DNA of 64,000 bases, from positions 1-64,000 of the forward strand of contig JAISKH010000064.1 of the NCBI GenBank assembly GCA_031261325.1, read 5' to 3'. A program made the translations under genes and the position numbers. Below, piece after piece: positions 52,598-60,931 of this stretch. The notes beneath the pieces were generated by a model. The model worked only from the letters and a program-made list of their open reading frames with translations, was not told the origin of the DNA and ran no database searches. The DNA is from Oscillospiraceae bacterium (GTDB taxonomy: Bacteria > Bacillota > Clostridia > Oscillospirales > Oscillospiraceae). Each line of letters starts with the position of its first letter. Positions within the stretch are counted from its first letter, which is position 1.

Positions 52598-53839
52598 TTA
52601 GATTTTGACGCGCACGCCTTGGTTTTTCAGCTTGTTTTGCAGTTTTTTTATGTCTATTTTGACGAAATCATTTCCGATTGCGGCGGCGGTGCCCGCGGCT
52701 TCACCTGTTACGGCACACGGCGGTATGACGCGCGTAATGTCCCACATCGCGTCGGTCACAGATATGTCGCGCCCTGCCGCGAGTAGGTTGCGCACCTTGC
52801 CGTGCAGCGTTCCGAACGGTATTTCAAACACGGGTCCGCGGTTGCGCCAGTCACCCGTCAGCCCGATGCTGTCGGGCTGCGGCTTGCGGTTTTCGCTCTC
52901 GTCGAGCGTGTATGCTCCGACGAGACGGCGCGACATGCGAACGAGCGGGATTGTCGATACTGTGACGGGCAGGTATGATTCATCGGACGCGCGGCGATTT
53001 TCAATGTCCTCGAACATCTTCGCGTGCGCGGCGATTACCGCGTCCGACAGCTCCGCGCCGTTCACGCCCGAAAAGCGCACGCTCTTATCCAAGCTCTCTG
53101 TCATGACGGCTTTGTAAGTGTCGTCCGTCGGCTTGCTCGGTGCGGCGTTCGGCGCGACGTCGGCAAGACCGAACATTTTCAGGTTGACCTTGCCTTGTGA
53201 GATGAAGTAGTACCAGCTCGCAAGTCCGTTGCCGTTCGCGTGCAGCGCGATTTCCGCACCCGCGAGTGCGCAAACGTCCGCGTCGCCCGTGCAGTCAATG
53301 ACAGACTCGACGGCAATTGCCGAGCGTCCCGACTTGTTCTCGATTACAACGGCGGATATACTGTCGCCGTCACGCGCAACGCCGCAGACGAGCGTGCCGT
53401 ACAGGATTGTCACGCCGAGCGACAGCAGTAGTTGCTCAGCACGGAGCGCGAACAGGTGCGGGTTGAACTGCGTGAGATAGCGGTTGCGGACGCGCTCTTC
53501 GCGTGCTGCCGTAAATTTGCCCGCGGCAGTTTTGTCCAGCCACGCGGCGGGGTAATTTGCCTCCGCGCCGTGCGCAATCGAGAGTTTGAGCAGCTCCTCC
53601 GCAATGCCGAACACGACTTGGTTTCCCTCGCCGTCGCACAGCGGGAGGTAGATTGTGACAAGTCCTAGCGTCGCCATGCCGCCCAGCATGTATTCGCGCT
53701 CGAGCAGGGTTACGCGCTTGCCGCCGCGCGCCGCCGCGATTGCCGCCGCGATACCGGCAATGCCGCCGCCCGCGACTAGGACTTCGGTTTCGCGCGACAC
53801 TTCAAGCTCGCGCGCGGGTTCGGTGATGAATTTTGACAT
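52598..53839 (-). CDS. FAD-dependent oxidoreductase
   Basis: A 413-residue flavoprotein of the FAD_oxidored type. The dinucleotide-binding motif is VLVAGGGIAGIAAAIAAARGG with LLEREYMLGGMAT after it. Further family segments are VIDCTGDADVCALAGAE and, at the C-terminus, AAGRDISVTDAMWDITRVIPPCAVTGEAAGTAAAI. No signal peptide is present. ATG 53839 has GGAGGAATAAC upstream, overlapping the LysR stop, so it is co-transcribed with the regulator. The substrate is not readable; enzymes of this group oxidise varied organic compounds. Confidence 0.8.
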   Translation of the reverse strand: MSKFITEPARELEVSRETEVLVAGGGIAGIAAAIAAARGGKRVTLLEREYMLGGMATLGLVTIYLPLCDGEGNQVVFGIAEELLKLSIAHGAEANYPAAWLDKTAAGKFTAAREERVRNRYLTQFNPHLFALRAEQLLLSLGVTILYGTLVCGVARDGDSISAVVIENKSGRSAIAVESVIDCTGDADVCALAGAEIALHANGNGLASWYYFISQGKVNLKMFGLADVAPNAAPSKPTDDTYKAVMTESLDKSVRFSGVNGAELSDAVIAAHAKMFEDIENRRASDESYLPVTVSTIPLVRMSRRLVGAYTLDESENRKPQPDSIGLTGDWRNRGPVFEIPFGTLHGKVRNLLAAGRDISVTDAMWDITRVIPPCAVTGEAAGTAAAIGNDFVKIDIKKLQNKLKNQGVRVKI

Positions 53840-53841
53840 TG

Positions 53842-54771
53842 TTATTCCTCCGTTACTGTGTGTGTTTCGCCCGAGAGCATATCAATGAATCGCCGCGCTT
53901 CCGTCGATACCGAGTCGGTTTGCCACGCCGCGACAACGCGAGGAAGCTCCAAGCCGCTCGATTCTGGACTGTGCGTCGGGTAGTACTTTATCAGCGGCTC
54001 GGAACCGCTCGCGAATCTGCCGCAAAGGCTCATGCCCGAGCTTGCGATTGTGTGCAGCAGGGTTTGGAAGTTTGGCACGAACTCAACGCGGCGCGGCGTG
54101 AACCCCAACGCAGCGCATCGCGCAAGCAGCGCGGTCTTGTCGCGCGGCTCGCCCGTCGTCGGCACTATGTAAAACGTCTCGCGTGACAGCTCCGCGATTT
54201 GCAGCTCATCGTATGCCGCCAGCGGGTGCGACGCGGACATTGCGACGCACAGCTCAAACTCCGCGATTTCCTTATAGGATATGCCGTGCAAGCCCGCAAT
54301 AGCGAAGCTCTGCGCAAATACCACATCGGCTTCACCGAAACGCAGCGCGTCGCGCAACGCGCGGAAGTCGCACAGGGATTCAGTAATCGTAACGTCGGCA
54401 TAGCGGCTCGCGTAAGCCGCGAGGTGCCGCTTCAGCGGTGCAAAGTCACCCGCCGCGTCATACGAGCTGGGCGCGACGACGCGCAGGGTAGACACCGCTG
54501 TTTCGGTAAGGGCGCGCGCCGTTTCAATCGCGCGGTTCACGCTGTCGTACAGCGGCACGAGCGACGCGTGCAGGCTCTCCCCCGCCCGCGTGAGCGTAAC
54601 GCCCTGATTGCTGCGCGAGAACAGCTCAAGCCCCAAGCCGTCCTCAAAACGGCGGAGCGTCTTGCTCATCGCGGGTTGTGACACGAACATCGCCTTTGCC
54701 GCGCGGCTTAGGTTCAGGTAACGCGCGACGGTCAGGAATGTCTCGATTTGTTGAAATGTGATATTATACAT
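53842..54771 (-). CDS. LysR-family transcriptional regulator
   Basis: A 309-residue regulator with the N-terminal winged helix: FQQIETFLTVARYLNLSRAA and VSQPAMSKTLRRFEDGLG, then the substrate-binding domain (about 90-300). ATG 54771 is chosen from the family N-terminus; the frame is open further but without homology. It is divergent from the SDR gene and upstream of the FAD oxidoreductase, so it probably controls both. The inducer is unknown. Confidence 0.88.
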   Translation of the reverse strand: MYNITFQQIETFLTVARYLNLSRAAKAMFVSQPAMSKTLRRFEDGLGLELFSRSNQGVTLTRAGESLHASLVPLYDSVNRAIETARALTETAVSTLRVVAPSSYDAAGDFAPLKRHLAAYASRYADVTITESLCDFRALRDALRFGEADVVFAQSFAIAGLHGISYKEIAEFELCVAMSASHPLAAYDELQIAELSRETFYIVPTTGEPRDKTALLARCAALGFTPRRVEFVPNFQTLLHTIASSGMSLCGRFASGSEPLIKYYPTHSPESSGLELPRVVAAWQTDSVSTEARRFIDMLSGETHTVTEE

Positions 54772-54842
54772 AAGCACCGCCTTTTCTTTAGTCTGTTTCG
54801 GTTCGCTATTCCATGCAGGACATAGTACCACAAAATTTGCTA

Positions 54843-54850
54843 TTGTACAA
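54843..54850. promoter_or_regulatory. Candidate LysR operator in the LysR-SDR gap
   Basis: TTGTACAA is a perfect 8-bp palindrome inside a longer imperfect inverted repeat (about 54837-54853), located between the two divergent starts. It fits the loose T-N11-A pattern of LysR sites. Confidence 0.4.
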
Positions 54851-54903
54851 GCGCGGACTTTTGTAGAATTATTAAGTTAACGATTATTTGGGGAGGGCTT
54901 ATT

Positions 54904-55692
54904 ATGTCAAGCAATATCGGTTATTTGGAGTACGGGTTTTCGGGGCGCACCGCGATTATAACGGGCGCGGGAACGGGCATGGGCGAATCCTGCGCAATCG
55001 AGCTGGCAAAGGGCGGGGCAAAGGTCGCGCTGTTCGGTCGGCGCACCGCTCCGCTGGAGGCTGTGCGGGCGGAGTGCCTGAAGTACACGGACGGGGCAAT
55101 CGCGCTGTCCGTTGACGTGAGCGACCGTGACGCCGTTCGCGCGGGGGTTGCAACGGTTATCGAGACATTCGGCAAGGTGGATATTCTCATCAATAACGCG
55201 GGCATTGAGTCTCCGATTGAGTACGGGCACACGCCTTGGGAACTGTTCGAGACGCTTGAGCCGGAGGAGTATCTGCGGTTTTTTGAGATACACACGCTCG
55301 GGCATTACCTCATGAATCTCGCCGTTGTGCCGTCAATGCAGGCGAACCACTTCGGGCGCATCGTGAACATCACGTCGGTCACGGGCGTGGACGCGGGCTA
55401 TTCGTCACCCGCCTACACCGCTTCAAAGGCGGCGGCAATCTGCCAGACAAAGGCTTTCGCGAAGAAATACGGCGCGGACAACATCACGGTCAACTCCGTC
55501 GCGCCCGGAATGGTGAACACGCCGATGAAAGCTCCGTCTCCGCCCGAGGAATTTCAGGCGGTCGCGGACATCACGCCGCTCGGACGCGTTGCGGAGCCGA
55601 TTGATATTGCGCGCGTCGCGCTGTTTTTCGCGCAGGAAAACCTGTTCGTATCCGGGCAAAACCTAATTGTTGACGGCGCGAGCCACGTGTAA
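54904..55692 (+). CDS. Short-chain dehydrogenase/reductase
   Basis: A 262-residue classical SDR. The cofactor motif is TGAGTGMG, followed by DVSDRD, ILINNAG, ITSVTG (catalytic Ser), and YTASK (Tyr and Lys), ending in SGQNLIVDGA. The GRRT after strand 2 suggests NADP(H) preference. ATG 54904 follows GGGGAGGG. It is divergent from the LysR regulator and is its likely target. The substrate is probably a secondary alcohol or ketone and cannot be named. A terminator follows. Confidence 0.88.
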   Translation: MSSNIGYLEYGFSGRTAIITGAGTGMGESCAIELAKGGAKVALFGRRTAPLEAVRAECLKYTDGAIALSVDVSDRDAVRAGVATVIETFGKVDILINNAGIESPIEYGHTPWELFETLEPEEYLRFFEIHTLGHYLMNLAVVPSMQANHFGRIVNITSVTGVDAGYSSPAYTASKAAAICQTKAFAKKYGADNITVNSVAPGMVNTPMKAPSPPEEFQAVADITPLGRVAEPIDIARVALFFAQENLFVSGQNLIVDGASHV

Positions 55693-55713
55693 ATTGACGC
55701 ATCGAGAATAGGC

Positions 55714-55744
55714 AAAGTCCCACCCGAAAAGGTGGGGCTTTTGC
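55714..55744. terminator. Terminator between the SDR and methyltransferase genes
   Basis: AAAGTCCCACC (55714-55724) pairs with GGTGGGGCTTT (55731-55741), 11 bp with one wobble and a six-base loop. The genes on either side converge. Confidence 0.75.
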
Positions 55745-55748
55745 GCGT

Positions 55749-56543
55749 TCAGCGGGGTTTGCGCAGTACGAACGCCGTGTATTTCGCGGCAATTTCAAAC
55801 CCGAACGACGCGGCGACTTCGCCGAGTTCAAAGTCCGCGGTTTCAACGCGGCGCAGCATCGGCGTTTCGCTCTCGACAACGAATCCGCAGCTTTCAAAGC
55901 GCCCTCGCCACGGCAGCGGGTTTTCGGGGTACCAATTCGCCCGTCCCCACAGGTCGAACACCTGCCGAATTATGCCGTAATCCTCAAATTCGTTCTCGAC
56001 CGTGAAGATGTAACCGCCCGCGCGCAGGACGCGATACGCTTCGCGAACGCCGAGCAGGTTGTTCTCCCCCGCGTATCGGAGCGAGGAAAAGCCGATATTG
56101 CTTGTGATAACAGGCACGGAGCAGTCCGCGAGCGGCATGTCGGCGGCGTTGAACGACGCGAAGCTGATTTGCGTCTCGGGCGCGTTTTCGCGCAGGTAGC
56201 GGCTCCACTCGCGAACAACCGTCGGGCATGCGTCCGTTACAAGGCATTGCGCGTTCGGGTTAAACGCAAGCACGTCGGGAACCAGCCCAAGCCCCGGTCC
56301 GCTCGCAATGTCCATAATCGGTTGCGCGAGCTGCGCCGCCGCGCGGCAGAGGTTCATGTAAACCTCGTTGCGAAATTCGTTCGCGGTTCCCCGCGCCGCC
56401 CATCGTCGGGAAAAGCCGCCGCCGACCGTCCATTTCGCAACGTCGGTTTCGTCGAATTGGTCGCCCTCGCGGTCGCTGCCGAAGTACGGGATTCCACCGT
56501 CAACGGTTTGCGGCTGCCGCGAGAAAATTTCGCCGAAATTCAT
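55749..56543 (-). CDS. Class I SAM-dependent methyltransferase
   Basis: A 264-residue cytoplasmic methyltransferase. Motif I is MDIASGPGLGLVPDVL, followed by CLVTDACPTVVREW and FNAADMPLADCSV and the post-motif LGVREAYRVLRAGGYIFTVEN, all of the Methyltransf_11/25 type. The N-terminal 40 residues (MNFGEIFSRQPQTVDGG) are specific to the subgroup. ATG 56543 follows GGGGGAG. The substrate is not readable. It lies just downstream of the surface esterase gene on the same strand, with a hairpin between them. Confidence 0.78.
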   Translation of the reverse strand: MNFGEIFSRQPQTVDGGIPYFGSDREGDQFDETDVAKWTVGGGFSRRWAARGTANEFRNEVYMNLCRAAAQLAQPIMDIASGPGLGLVPDVLAFNPNAQCLVTDACPTVVREWSRYLRENAPETQISFASFNAADMPLADCSVPVITSNIGFSSLRYAGENNLLGVREAYRVLRAGGYIFTVENEFEDYGIIRQVFDLWGRANWYPENPLPWRGRFESCGFVVESETPMLRRVETADFELGEVAASFGFEIAAKYTAFVLRKPR

Positions 56544-56564
56544 GCTTTCAATCTCCCCCACAAG

Positions 56565-56592
56565 AAGCGGGAGGGCTTTCACCCTCCCGCTT
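56565..56592 (-). terminator. Strong hairpin after the SLH esterase gene
   Basis: AAGCGGGAGGG (56565-56575) and CCCTCCCGCTT (56582-56592) form a perfect 11-bp stem with a six-base loop. On the minus strand it is followed by a short CTTCTTG rather than a clean U-run, so termination may be partial. The following methyltransferase ribosome site begins a few bases later. Confidence 0.6.
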
Positions 56593-56606
56593 GTTGCCGT
56601 TTGTTG

Positions 56607-58565
56607 TTATTCCGCGTCCGTGTCGAGGTTCGCGATACGATAGATAATCGCGCTCAGTTCGGCGCGCGTGATGCTGCCTTCGGGGTTGTACTTGCCTTGG
56701 TCGCCCGTGACAATGCCGGCTTCGGCAAGCGCGAGGACGGACGCGTCATCCGTATCCGTGAACGGCGACTCTGTGAGCGTCGTCTCGAGCTTGAGAGCCT
56801 TTGCGGCAATCTGCGCAACCGTCAGACGGTCAATCGGCAGGTCGAGGTCAGCCTCGGTCTTGCCGACAAGCAGCTCGTCCTCAAGCGCTTTGGCGAGGTA
56901 TCCGCCCGCCCAATGCGTGTCTGTGCCTGTCTGCGCGTCGTACTTGGCGGCGAGCAGGACGAGCTTCAACAGCTGACCGAGGTCAGCGTTGGCGTCGGGA
57001 CGGAATGTGTTGTCCTCAAAGCCGTTGACAATGCCGTCGGCGACGAGTGATGTGATGTACTGATAGAACCACTGACCCTCCGCGACGTCCGTAAACGTAA
57101 CCGCGGGCTTCGGCGGCTCAACCGTGCCGTCTGCGCGACCGATGTTCGCCGACGCGGACTGACCGTTCAGCCACTCGATGAGCGTGCTTTCAACATCTTT
57201 CTTGTCCTTATCCTGAATCGGCGCATTGCCTTTCAGCATGTTGGAAAGAGCCGTGGAAGCCCAGATTGCGTGGCTGTTGTCGGAGACGAGTGTGAGACGC
57301 GTGTCGGTGCCGTTGTCCTTTGTGACTTCGAGCAGCGCGTTCAGCGCGGCTGTTGTGCGTGCGGGAGCCGCAACGAAGTCGCCCGCGCCGTGGATTGCCC
57401 ATATCGGGAGGTACGCAAGCTTCTCAACCGCAACGTCGGGGTCTGGGACGTATGTGCGAATGACCGTCTTGGGCGTGGTCAGCGTCTCGGTCTGGGGATA
57501 GCCGGAGACGGGGAACGCCGCCGCGAAGAAGTCGGGACGCTCTTGCACGAGCAGCCATGTCATGCCGCCGCCCATCGACGCGCCGCCGATGTAAATCTTG
57601 TCGGTGTCAATGCCGGGGTTCGCCGCGATGAACTCGTCAAGCGCGAGGTAAACGGAAGCGACTGTCTCTTCGCTCCAGAAGCGACCATAAGGCTCCAAGC
57701 CGATTGACTCGGGCGCTTGCGGGGCAAACACATACGCGCCGCCCGCCGTGAATTGCTCCTGATAAGCCGTGGAAGCGAACTTTGCAATCGGGTTCGTCGC
57801 GTCCGCGATGCTCGACCAAGGCGTTGCGCCGGAACGACCGCCATGCAGCCAGACGACGAGCGGGTACTTCGTGTCAGCCTTTTCGGCGGGCGCGTAGTAC
57901 GCATACGCGGTCTTTAAGCCAGTCTCCGCGTCAACGGAGCCTTCGGCTGTCTGGAACTTCTTAACTTCGTCAAACAGCGGGATTGCCGCCGCGCTCGGCG
58001 AGAATATGAACAGCTTGGTAATTTCGCCCGCCGCGTTCAGGATTGCGCCGTAGGACGCGTAAGCGTTCGCGGTAAGCGTCGCCGCGTCAACTATCGGGCG
58101 CGTGTACTTTGTCGCGTCGCCCTGGTCGTGCGTGTCAACGAGCAGACCGCCGTATTTGTTGCCGACCCATGTCTCGGAGCCTGCGGCGAGGGTGTATTCC
58201 TTGCCGTCGATGCCGAGCTTAATTTTGCCGCCCGAGGCGGGGTTAACGCCGTAGCCATAGACAATACCATCCGGAATACGGAGGCTTGTGATTTCACCTG
58301 CCGCATTGAGCGTGGCTGTGTATACGGTGGTTGTGGCTTCCGCGTTCGCGGCTCTGCCGTGGTAATCGTGCGTCGGCAGAATCTTAATCGCGGTGTTGTA
58401 GGCTTCAACGCCCTCGATAAAGCCGCGAGCCTCTGTCCACGATGCGTTCATCGCGGTCAGAACCACCAGCTTTTCCGTGTCCGCAGCGGACGCGCCGACG
58501 GCAAGCAAGCCCGCCAGCAGGGTGAGAACCAATGCGAAGGTGAGAATCTTTGAGACTTTTTTCAT
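56607..58565 (-). CDS. Cell-surface alpha/beta-hydrolase (esterase-like) with S-layer homology domains
   Basis: A 652-residue exported protein. Residues 1-28 are a signal peptide ending VGASAA. About 30-200 is a beta-rich domain with AGEITSLRIPDGIVYGYG and AGEITKLFIFS repeats. About 200-460 is an alpha/beta hydrolase: LVVWLHGGRSG, nucleophile IGGASMGGGM, then WAIHGAGDFVAAP and the His-containing SDNSHAIW. Three SLH motifs (about 480-650; FTDVAEGQWFYQYI, THWAGGYLAKALED, SPFTDTDDASVLAL) anchor it to the cell wall. The set resembles peptidase S9/feruloyl-esterase-type enzymes acting on plant or cell-wall material. ATG 58565 follows GGAGG. Confidence 0.82.
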   Translation of the reverse strand: MKKVSKILTFALVLTLLAGLLAVGASAADTEKLVVLTAMNASWTEARGFIEGVEAYNTAIKILPTHDYHGRAANAEATTTVYTATLNAAGEITSLRIPDGIVYGYGVNPASGGKIKLGIDGKEYTLAAGSETWVGNKYGGLLVDTHDQGDATKYTRPIVDAATLTANAYASYGAILNAAGEITKLFIFSPSAAAIPLFDEVKKFQTAEGSVDAETGLKTAYAYYAPAEKADTKYPLVVWLHGGRSGATPWSSIADATNPIAKFASTAYQEQFTAGGAYVFAPQAPESIGLEPYGRFWSEETVASVYLALDEFIAANPGIDTDKIYIGGASMGGGMTWLLVQERPDFFAAAFPVSGYPQTETLTTPKTVIRTYVPDPDVAVEKLAYLPIWAIHGAGDFVAAPARTTAALNALLEVTKDNGTDTRLTLVSDNSHAIWASTALSNMLKGNAPIQDKDKKDVESTLIEWLNGQSASANIGRADGTVEPPKPAVTFTDVAEGQWFYQYITSLVADGIVNGFEDNTFRPDANADLGQLLKLVLLAAKYDAQTGTDTHWAGGYLAKALEDELLVGKTEADLDLPIDRLTVAQIAAKALKLETTLTESPFTDTDDASVLALAEAGIVTGDQGKYNPEGSITRAELSAIIYRIANLDTDAE

Positions 58566-58621
58566 GTATACCTCCAAAATAGATAGATTTCGTCGTAATT
58601 CGTTTCACTACAACATTGTTG

Positions 58622-58650
58622 ATAATATACCTGATTTATGCAATTGTCAA
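58622..58650 (-). promoter_or_regulatory. Sigma-A-type promoter for the SLH esterase
   Basis: On the minus strand a perfect TTGACA (58650-58645) and TATTAT (58627-58622) are 17 bases apart, about 50 bases before the ATG. Confidence 0.8.
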
Positions 58651-58716
58651 CGCCATTCTGTACAATATGCTATGTAAATAGTAAAAACATTATCGGGCGG
58701 CGCGCGGATATTCCTC

Positions 58717-58745
58717 TGTACAAAGTGGAGCAAAGATGGTAAAAT
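58717..58745 (+). promoter_or_regulatory. Promoter for the cupin-like gene
   Basis: TGTACA at 58717-58722 and TAAAAT at 58740-58745 are 17 bases apart. The start is expected near 58752. Confidence 0.55.
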
Positions 58746-58757
58746 CTTTTCATATAT

Positions 58758-58780
58758 GCGCCGCCGACCTTGCGCGGCGC
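58758..58780 (+). other. 5' hairpin in the cupin-like gene leader
   Basis: GCGCCGC (58758-58764) and GCGGCGC (58774-58780) form a 7-bp stem at the very start of the predicted transcript, followed by the AAAGGAT ribosome site. It may protect the mRNA 5' end. Confidence 0.5.
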
Positions 58781-58797
58781 GAGAAAGGATTGATAAT

Positions 58798-59349
58798 ATG
58801 AGCGAGCGTAAGTATGAAAAATTGGTGTATCAGTTTAAGCCGGAGTATAACGAAGCGTCGGCGGAGGGCGTCGGCACGGACTTTGTGTACTCGCCGCAGG
58901 CTTATTTCCGCGGCGCGTCCCAGATACCGGGCGCGAAGTACAACGTCGGTTTCCAGATTATGGTCAAGCCCTATTTCCTCGACAGGCTGCCGCATCGTCA
59001 CGCGGTGGACGAATACCTCATCTTCCTCGGCGGCACGTTCCCGAACGTATTTGACTTCGATGCGGAAATTTCGCTGACAATCGGCGAGGAGAAAGAGGAA
59101 TACATCATCACGCAGCCGACGATTGTGCGTATCCCCGCGAACGTCGTGCATTGCCCGCTGAACTTCATTCGCGTTGACAAGCCGATTTTCTTCCAGGCGG
59201 CGTGTATGCAGGGTATGTTCGGCGGTCAGTACGGCGACGGCGACAACACGTTTGAGATGTTCTACAACGGTCCCGGGCAATGCATCTATGACGCGAACAA
59301 AAAGTGCGACTCCTGTCGCAAGTGCTTGCAGGGCGACTGGGACAAATAG
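58798..59349 (+). CDS. Cupin-fold protein with C-terminal Cys cluster
   Basis: A 183-residue cytoplasmic protein. The centre looks like a cupin: motif 1 LPHRHAVDEYLIFLGG carries two His and a Glu for metal, and the later PANVVHCPLNF supplies the third His of motif 2. The ends are unlike common cupins, and the last 25 residues hold three Cys in CDSCRKC, perhaps a metal or redox site. I know related sequences only as hypothetical proteins of Clostridia. ATG 58798 follows AAAGGAT by eight bases. It is a single gene with its own promoter; the heptamer repeat follows its stop. Confidence 0.65.
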   Translation: MSERKYEKLVYQFKPEYNEASAEGVGTDFVYSPQAYFRGASQIPGAKYNVGFQIMVKPYFLDRLPHRHAVDEYLIFLGGTFPNVFDFDAEISLTIGEEKEEYIITQPTIVRIPANVVHCPLNFIRVDKPIFFQAACMQGMFGGQYGDGDNTFEMFYNGPGQCIYDANKKCDSCRKCLQGDWDK

Positions 59350-59350
59350 C

Positions 59351-59400
59351 GGCAATTAACAGTTGACAATTGACAATTGACAATTAGGACGAGGACGCGG
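59351..59400 (+). repeat. Heptameric intergenic repeat, copy B
   Basis: AATT[G/A]AC units and one AGTTGAC run from 59354 to about 59385, followed by GGACGAGGACGCGG. It matches copy A at 9932-9982 with only a few changes. It follows the cupin gene stop by one base and precedes the nnr ribosome site. Confidence 0.85.
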
Positions 59401-59415
59401 AGGTTGGGAGACGCT

Positions 59416-60927
59416 ATGAGACTTTATAGTGTGGCGGAGGTGCGCGCCGCCGAGGAGTATGCGCTACATATGGCGGGTATACCCGACGCGAAGCTCATGA
59501 GTGACGCGGCAGAGCACCTTGTAACCGCCGCGCTTGAGTTTCGGCGGGAGAGCGGCGACGTTCTCGTCCTGTGCGGCACGGGCAACAACGGCGGGGACGG
59601 CATTGCCGCCGCCGCTTTGTTGCGCGGCGTGGGCGTTCCCGTTCGCGCGTTCCTTGTCGGGCGGCGCGAGCGCATGACTTCCCTCTCGCGGGAAATGGAG
59701 CGGCGGCTTGTCGCGTCCGGCGGCTTGCTTGAGGACTTCGACGCGGACGTTGTTGCCGCCGTGCCTTGCGGCGTGATTATTGACGCGCTGTTCGGCATCG
59801 GGCTGAACGCGCCGCCGACGGGTGACGCACTCGCGGCGATTCGTTTCATTAACACGGCGCGTTACGACAGCAGGCACAGAATGGGGCTTGAAACCACCGT
59901 GATTTCGGCGGATATTCCGAGCGGTGTTGCGGCGGACAGTGGGCTTGTCGCGGGCGAAGCCGTGCGCGCCGATGTGACCGTTGCGTTTATCGGCGCGAAA
60001 GTCGGGCACTTTTCCATGCCGGGGCGCATGTACTGCGGCGAGCTGCGCGTTCGCGACTTGGGCGTGCCGCTTGAAGCGTTGAGCGGCGCGGAATCCCGCG
60101 TGTTCGCCGTGACTTCCGGCGACGTTACGCTACCGCGCCGCGAGCCTGACACGCACAAGGGCGATTACGGCAAGTTGCTTATCGCCGCGGGTTGCCGCGA
60201 CTACATGGGCGCGCCCGTAATTGCGGCAAGGGCGGCGACGCGCGCAGGCGCGGGGCTTGTGTTCCTCGGCGTGCCGACGGAAATATTGCCGATTGTCGCG
60301 GCAAAGTGCGACGGCGAGGTTGTGTTCGCGTATGACGGCGTGTCCGACGCGCTGAAAGCTCGACTTGACAAGTGCGACGCGGCGCTTATCGGCTGCGGCA
60401 TGGGCGACACGCCGGAGACGTTTGCTATGGTTGCAGCCGCGCTTCGGGGCAATATTCCGCTGATTCTCGACGCGGACGGCATAAACGCGCTGTCGGGGCA
60501 TATAGATGTGTTGGACGAGGCGGCGTGTTCCGTGGTGTTAACCCCGCATGAGGGTGAATTTACGCGGCTCGGCGGCGACCTGTCGGCGGGTCGGCTGGCG
60601 GCGGCGGTGAAGTTCGCGGCGGAGCACGGTTGCGTTGTGATTCTCAAGGGCTATTCGACGGTTGTCGCGTTCCCAGACGGTTCGGCGTACATCAACACGA
60701 CAGGCTCCCCCGCAATGGCGAAGGGCGGCATGGGCGACGCGTTGGCTGGTGTGCTCGCCGCACTCATCGCGCAGGGGTTCCCGCTAAAGGACGCGTGCAT
60801 CGCCGCCGTGTATCTTCATGGGCTGGCGGGCGACCTTGCGGCGGAGCGGCTCGGCGAATACGCGCTCGCGCCCGGGGACGTTATCGCGGCGCTTTCGGAC
60901 TCGTTCAAATCGGTTACGGAGAGGTGA
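59416..60927 (+). CDS. nnr: Bifunctional NAD(P)H-hydrate epimerase/dehydratase
   Basis: A 503-residue fused repair enzyme. The N-terminal YjeF_N epimerase part (about 1-215) has LCGTGNNGGDG and ADIPSGV. The C-terminal ribokinase-like dehydratase (about 225-500) has THKGDYGKLLI, AAGAG-like RAGAGLVFLG, ILDADGINAL, VLTPHEGEFTRL and the catalytic Asp in KGGMGDALAG. Together they reconvert damaged hydrated NADH and NADPH. ATG 59416 follows GGGAG. The following lipoprotein gene begins four bases after its stop, and alr comes next, an order seen in Clostridia. Confidence 0.95.
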   Translation: MRLYSVAEVRAAEEYALHMAGIPDAKLMSDAAEHLVTAALEFRRESGDVLVLCGTGNNGGDGIAAAALLRGVGVPVRAFLVGRRERMTSLSREMERRLVASGGLLEDFDADVVAAVPCGVIIDALFGIGLNAPPTGDALAAIRFINTARYDSRHRMGLETTVISADIPSGVAADSGLVAGEAVRADVTVAFIGAKVGHFSMPGRMYCGELRVRDLGVPLEALSGAESRVFAVTSGDVTLPRREPDTHKGDYGKLLIAAGCRDYMGAPVIAARAATRAGAGLVFLGVPTEILPIVAAKCDGEVVFAYDGVSDALKARLDKCDAALIGCGMGDTPETFAMVAAALRGNIPLILDADGINALSGHIDVLDEAACSVVLTPHEGEFTRLGGDLSAGRLAAAVKFAAEHGCVVILKGYSTVVAFPDGSAYINTTGSPAMAKGGMGDALAGVLAALIAQGFPLKDACIAAVYLHGLAGDLAAERLGEYALAPGDVIAALSDSFKSVTER

Positions 60928-60931
60928 CGTC

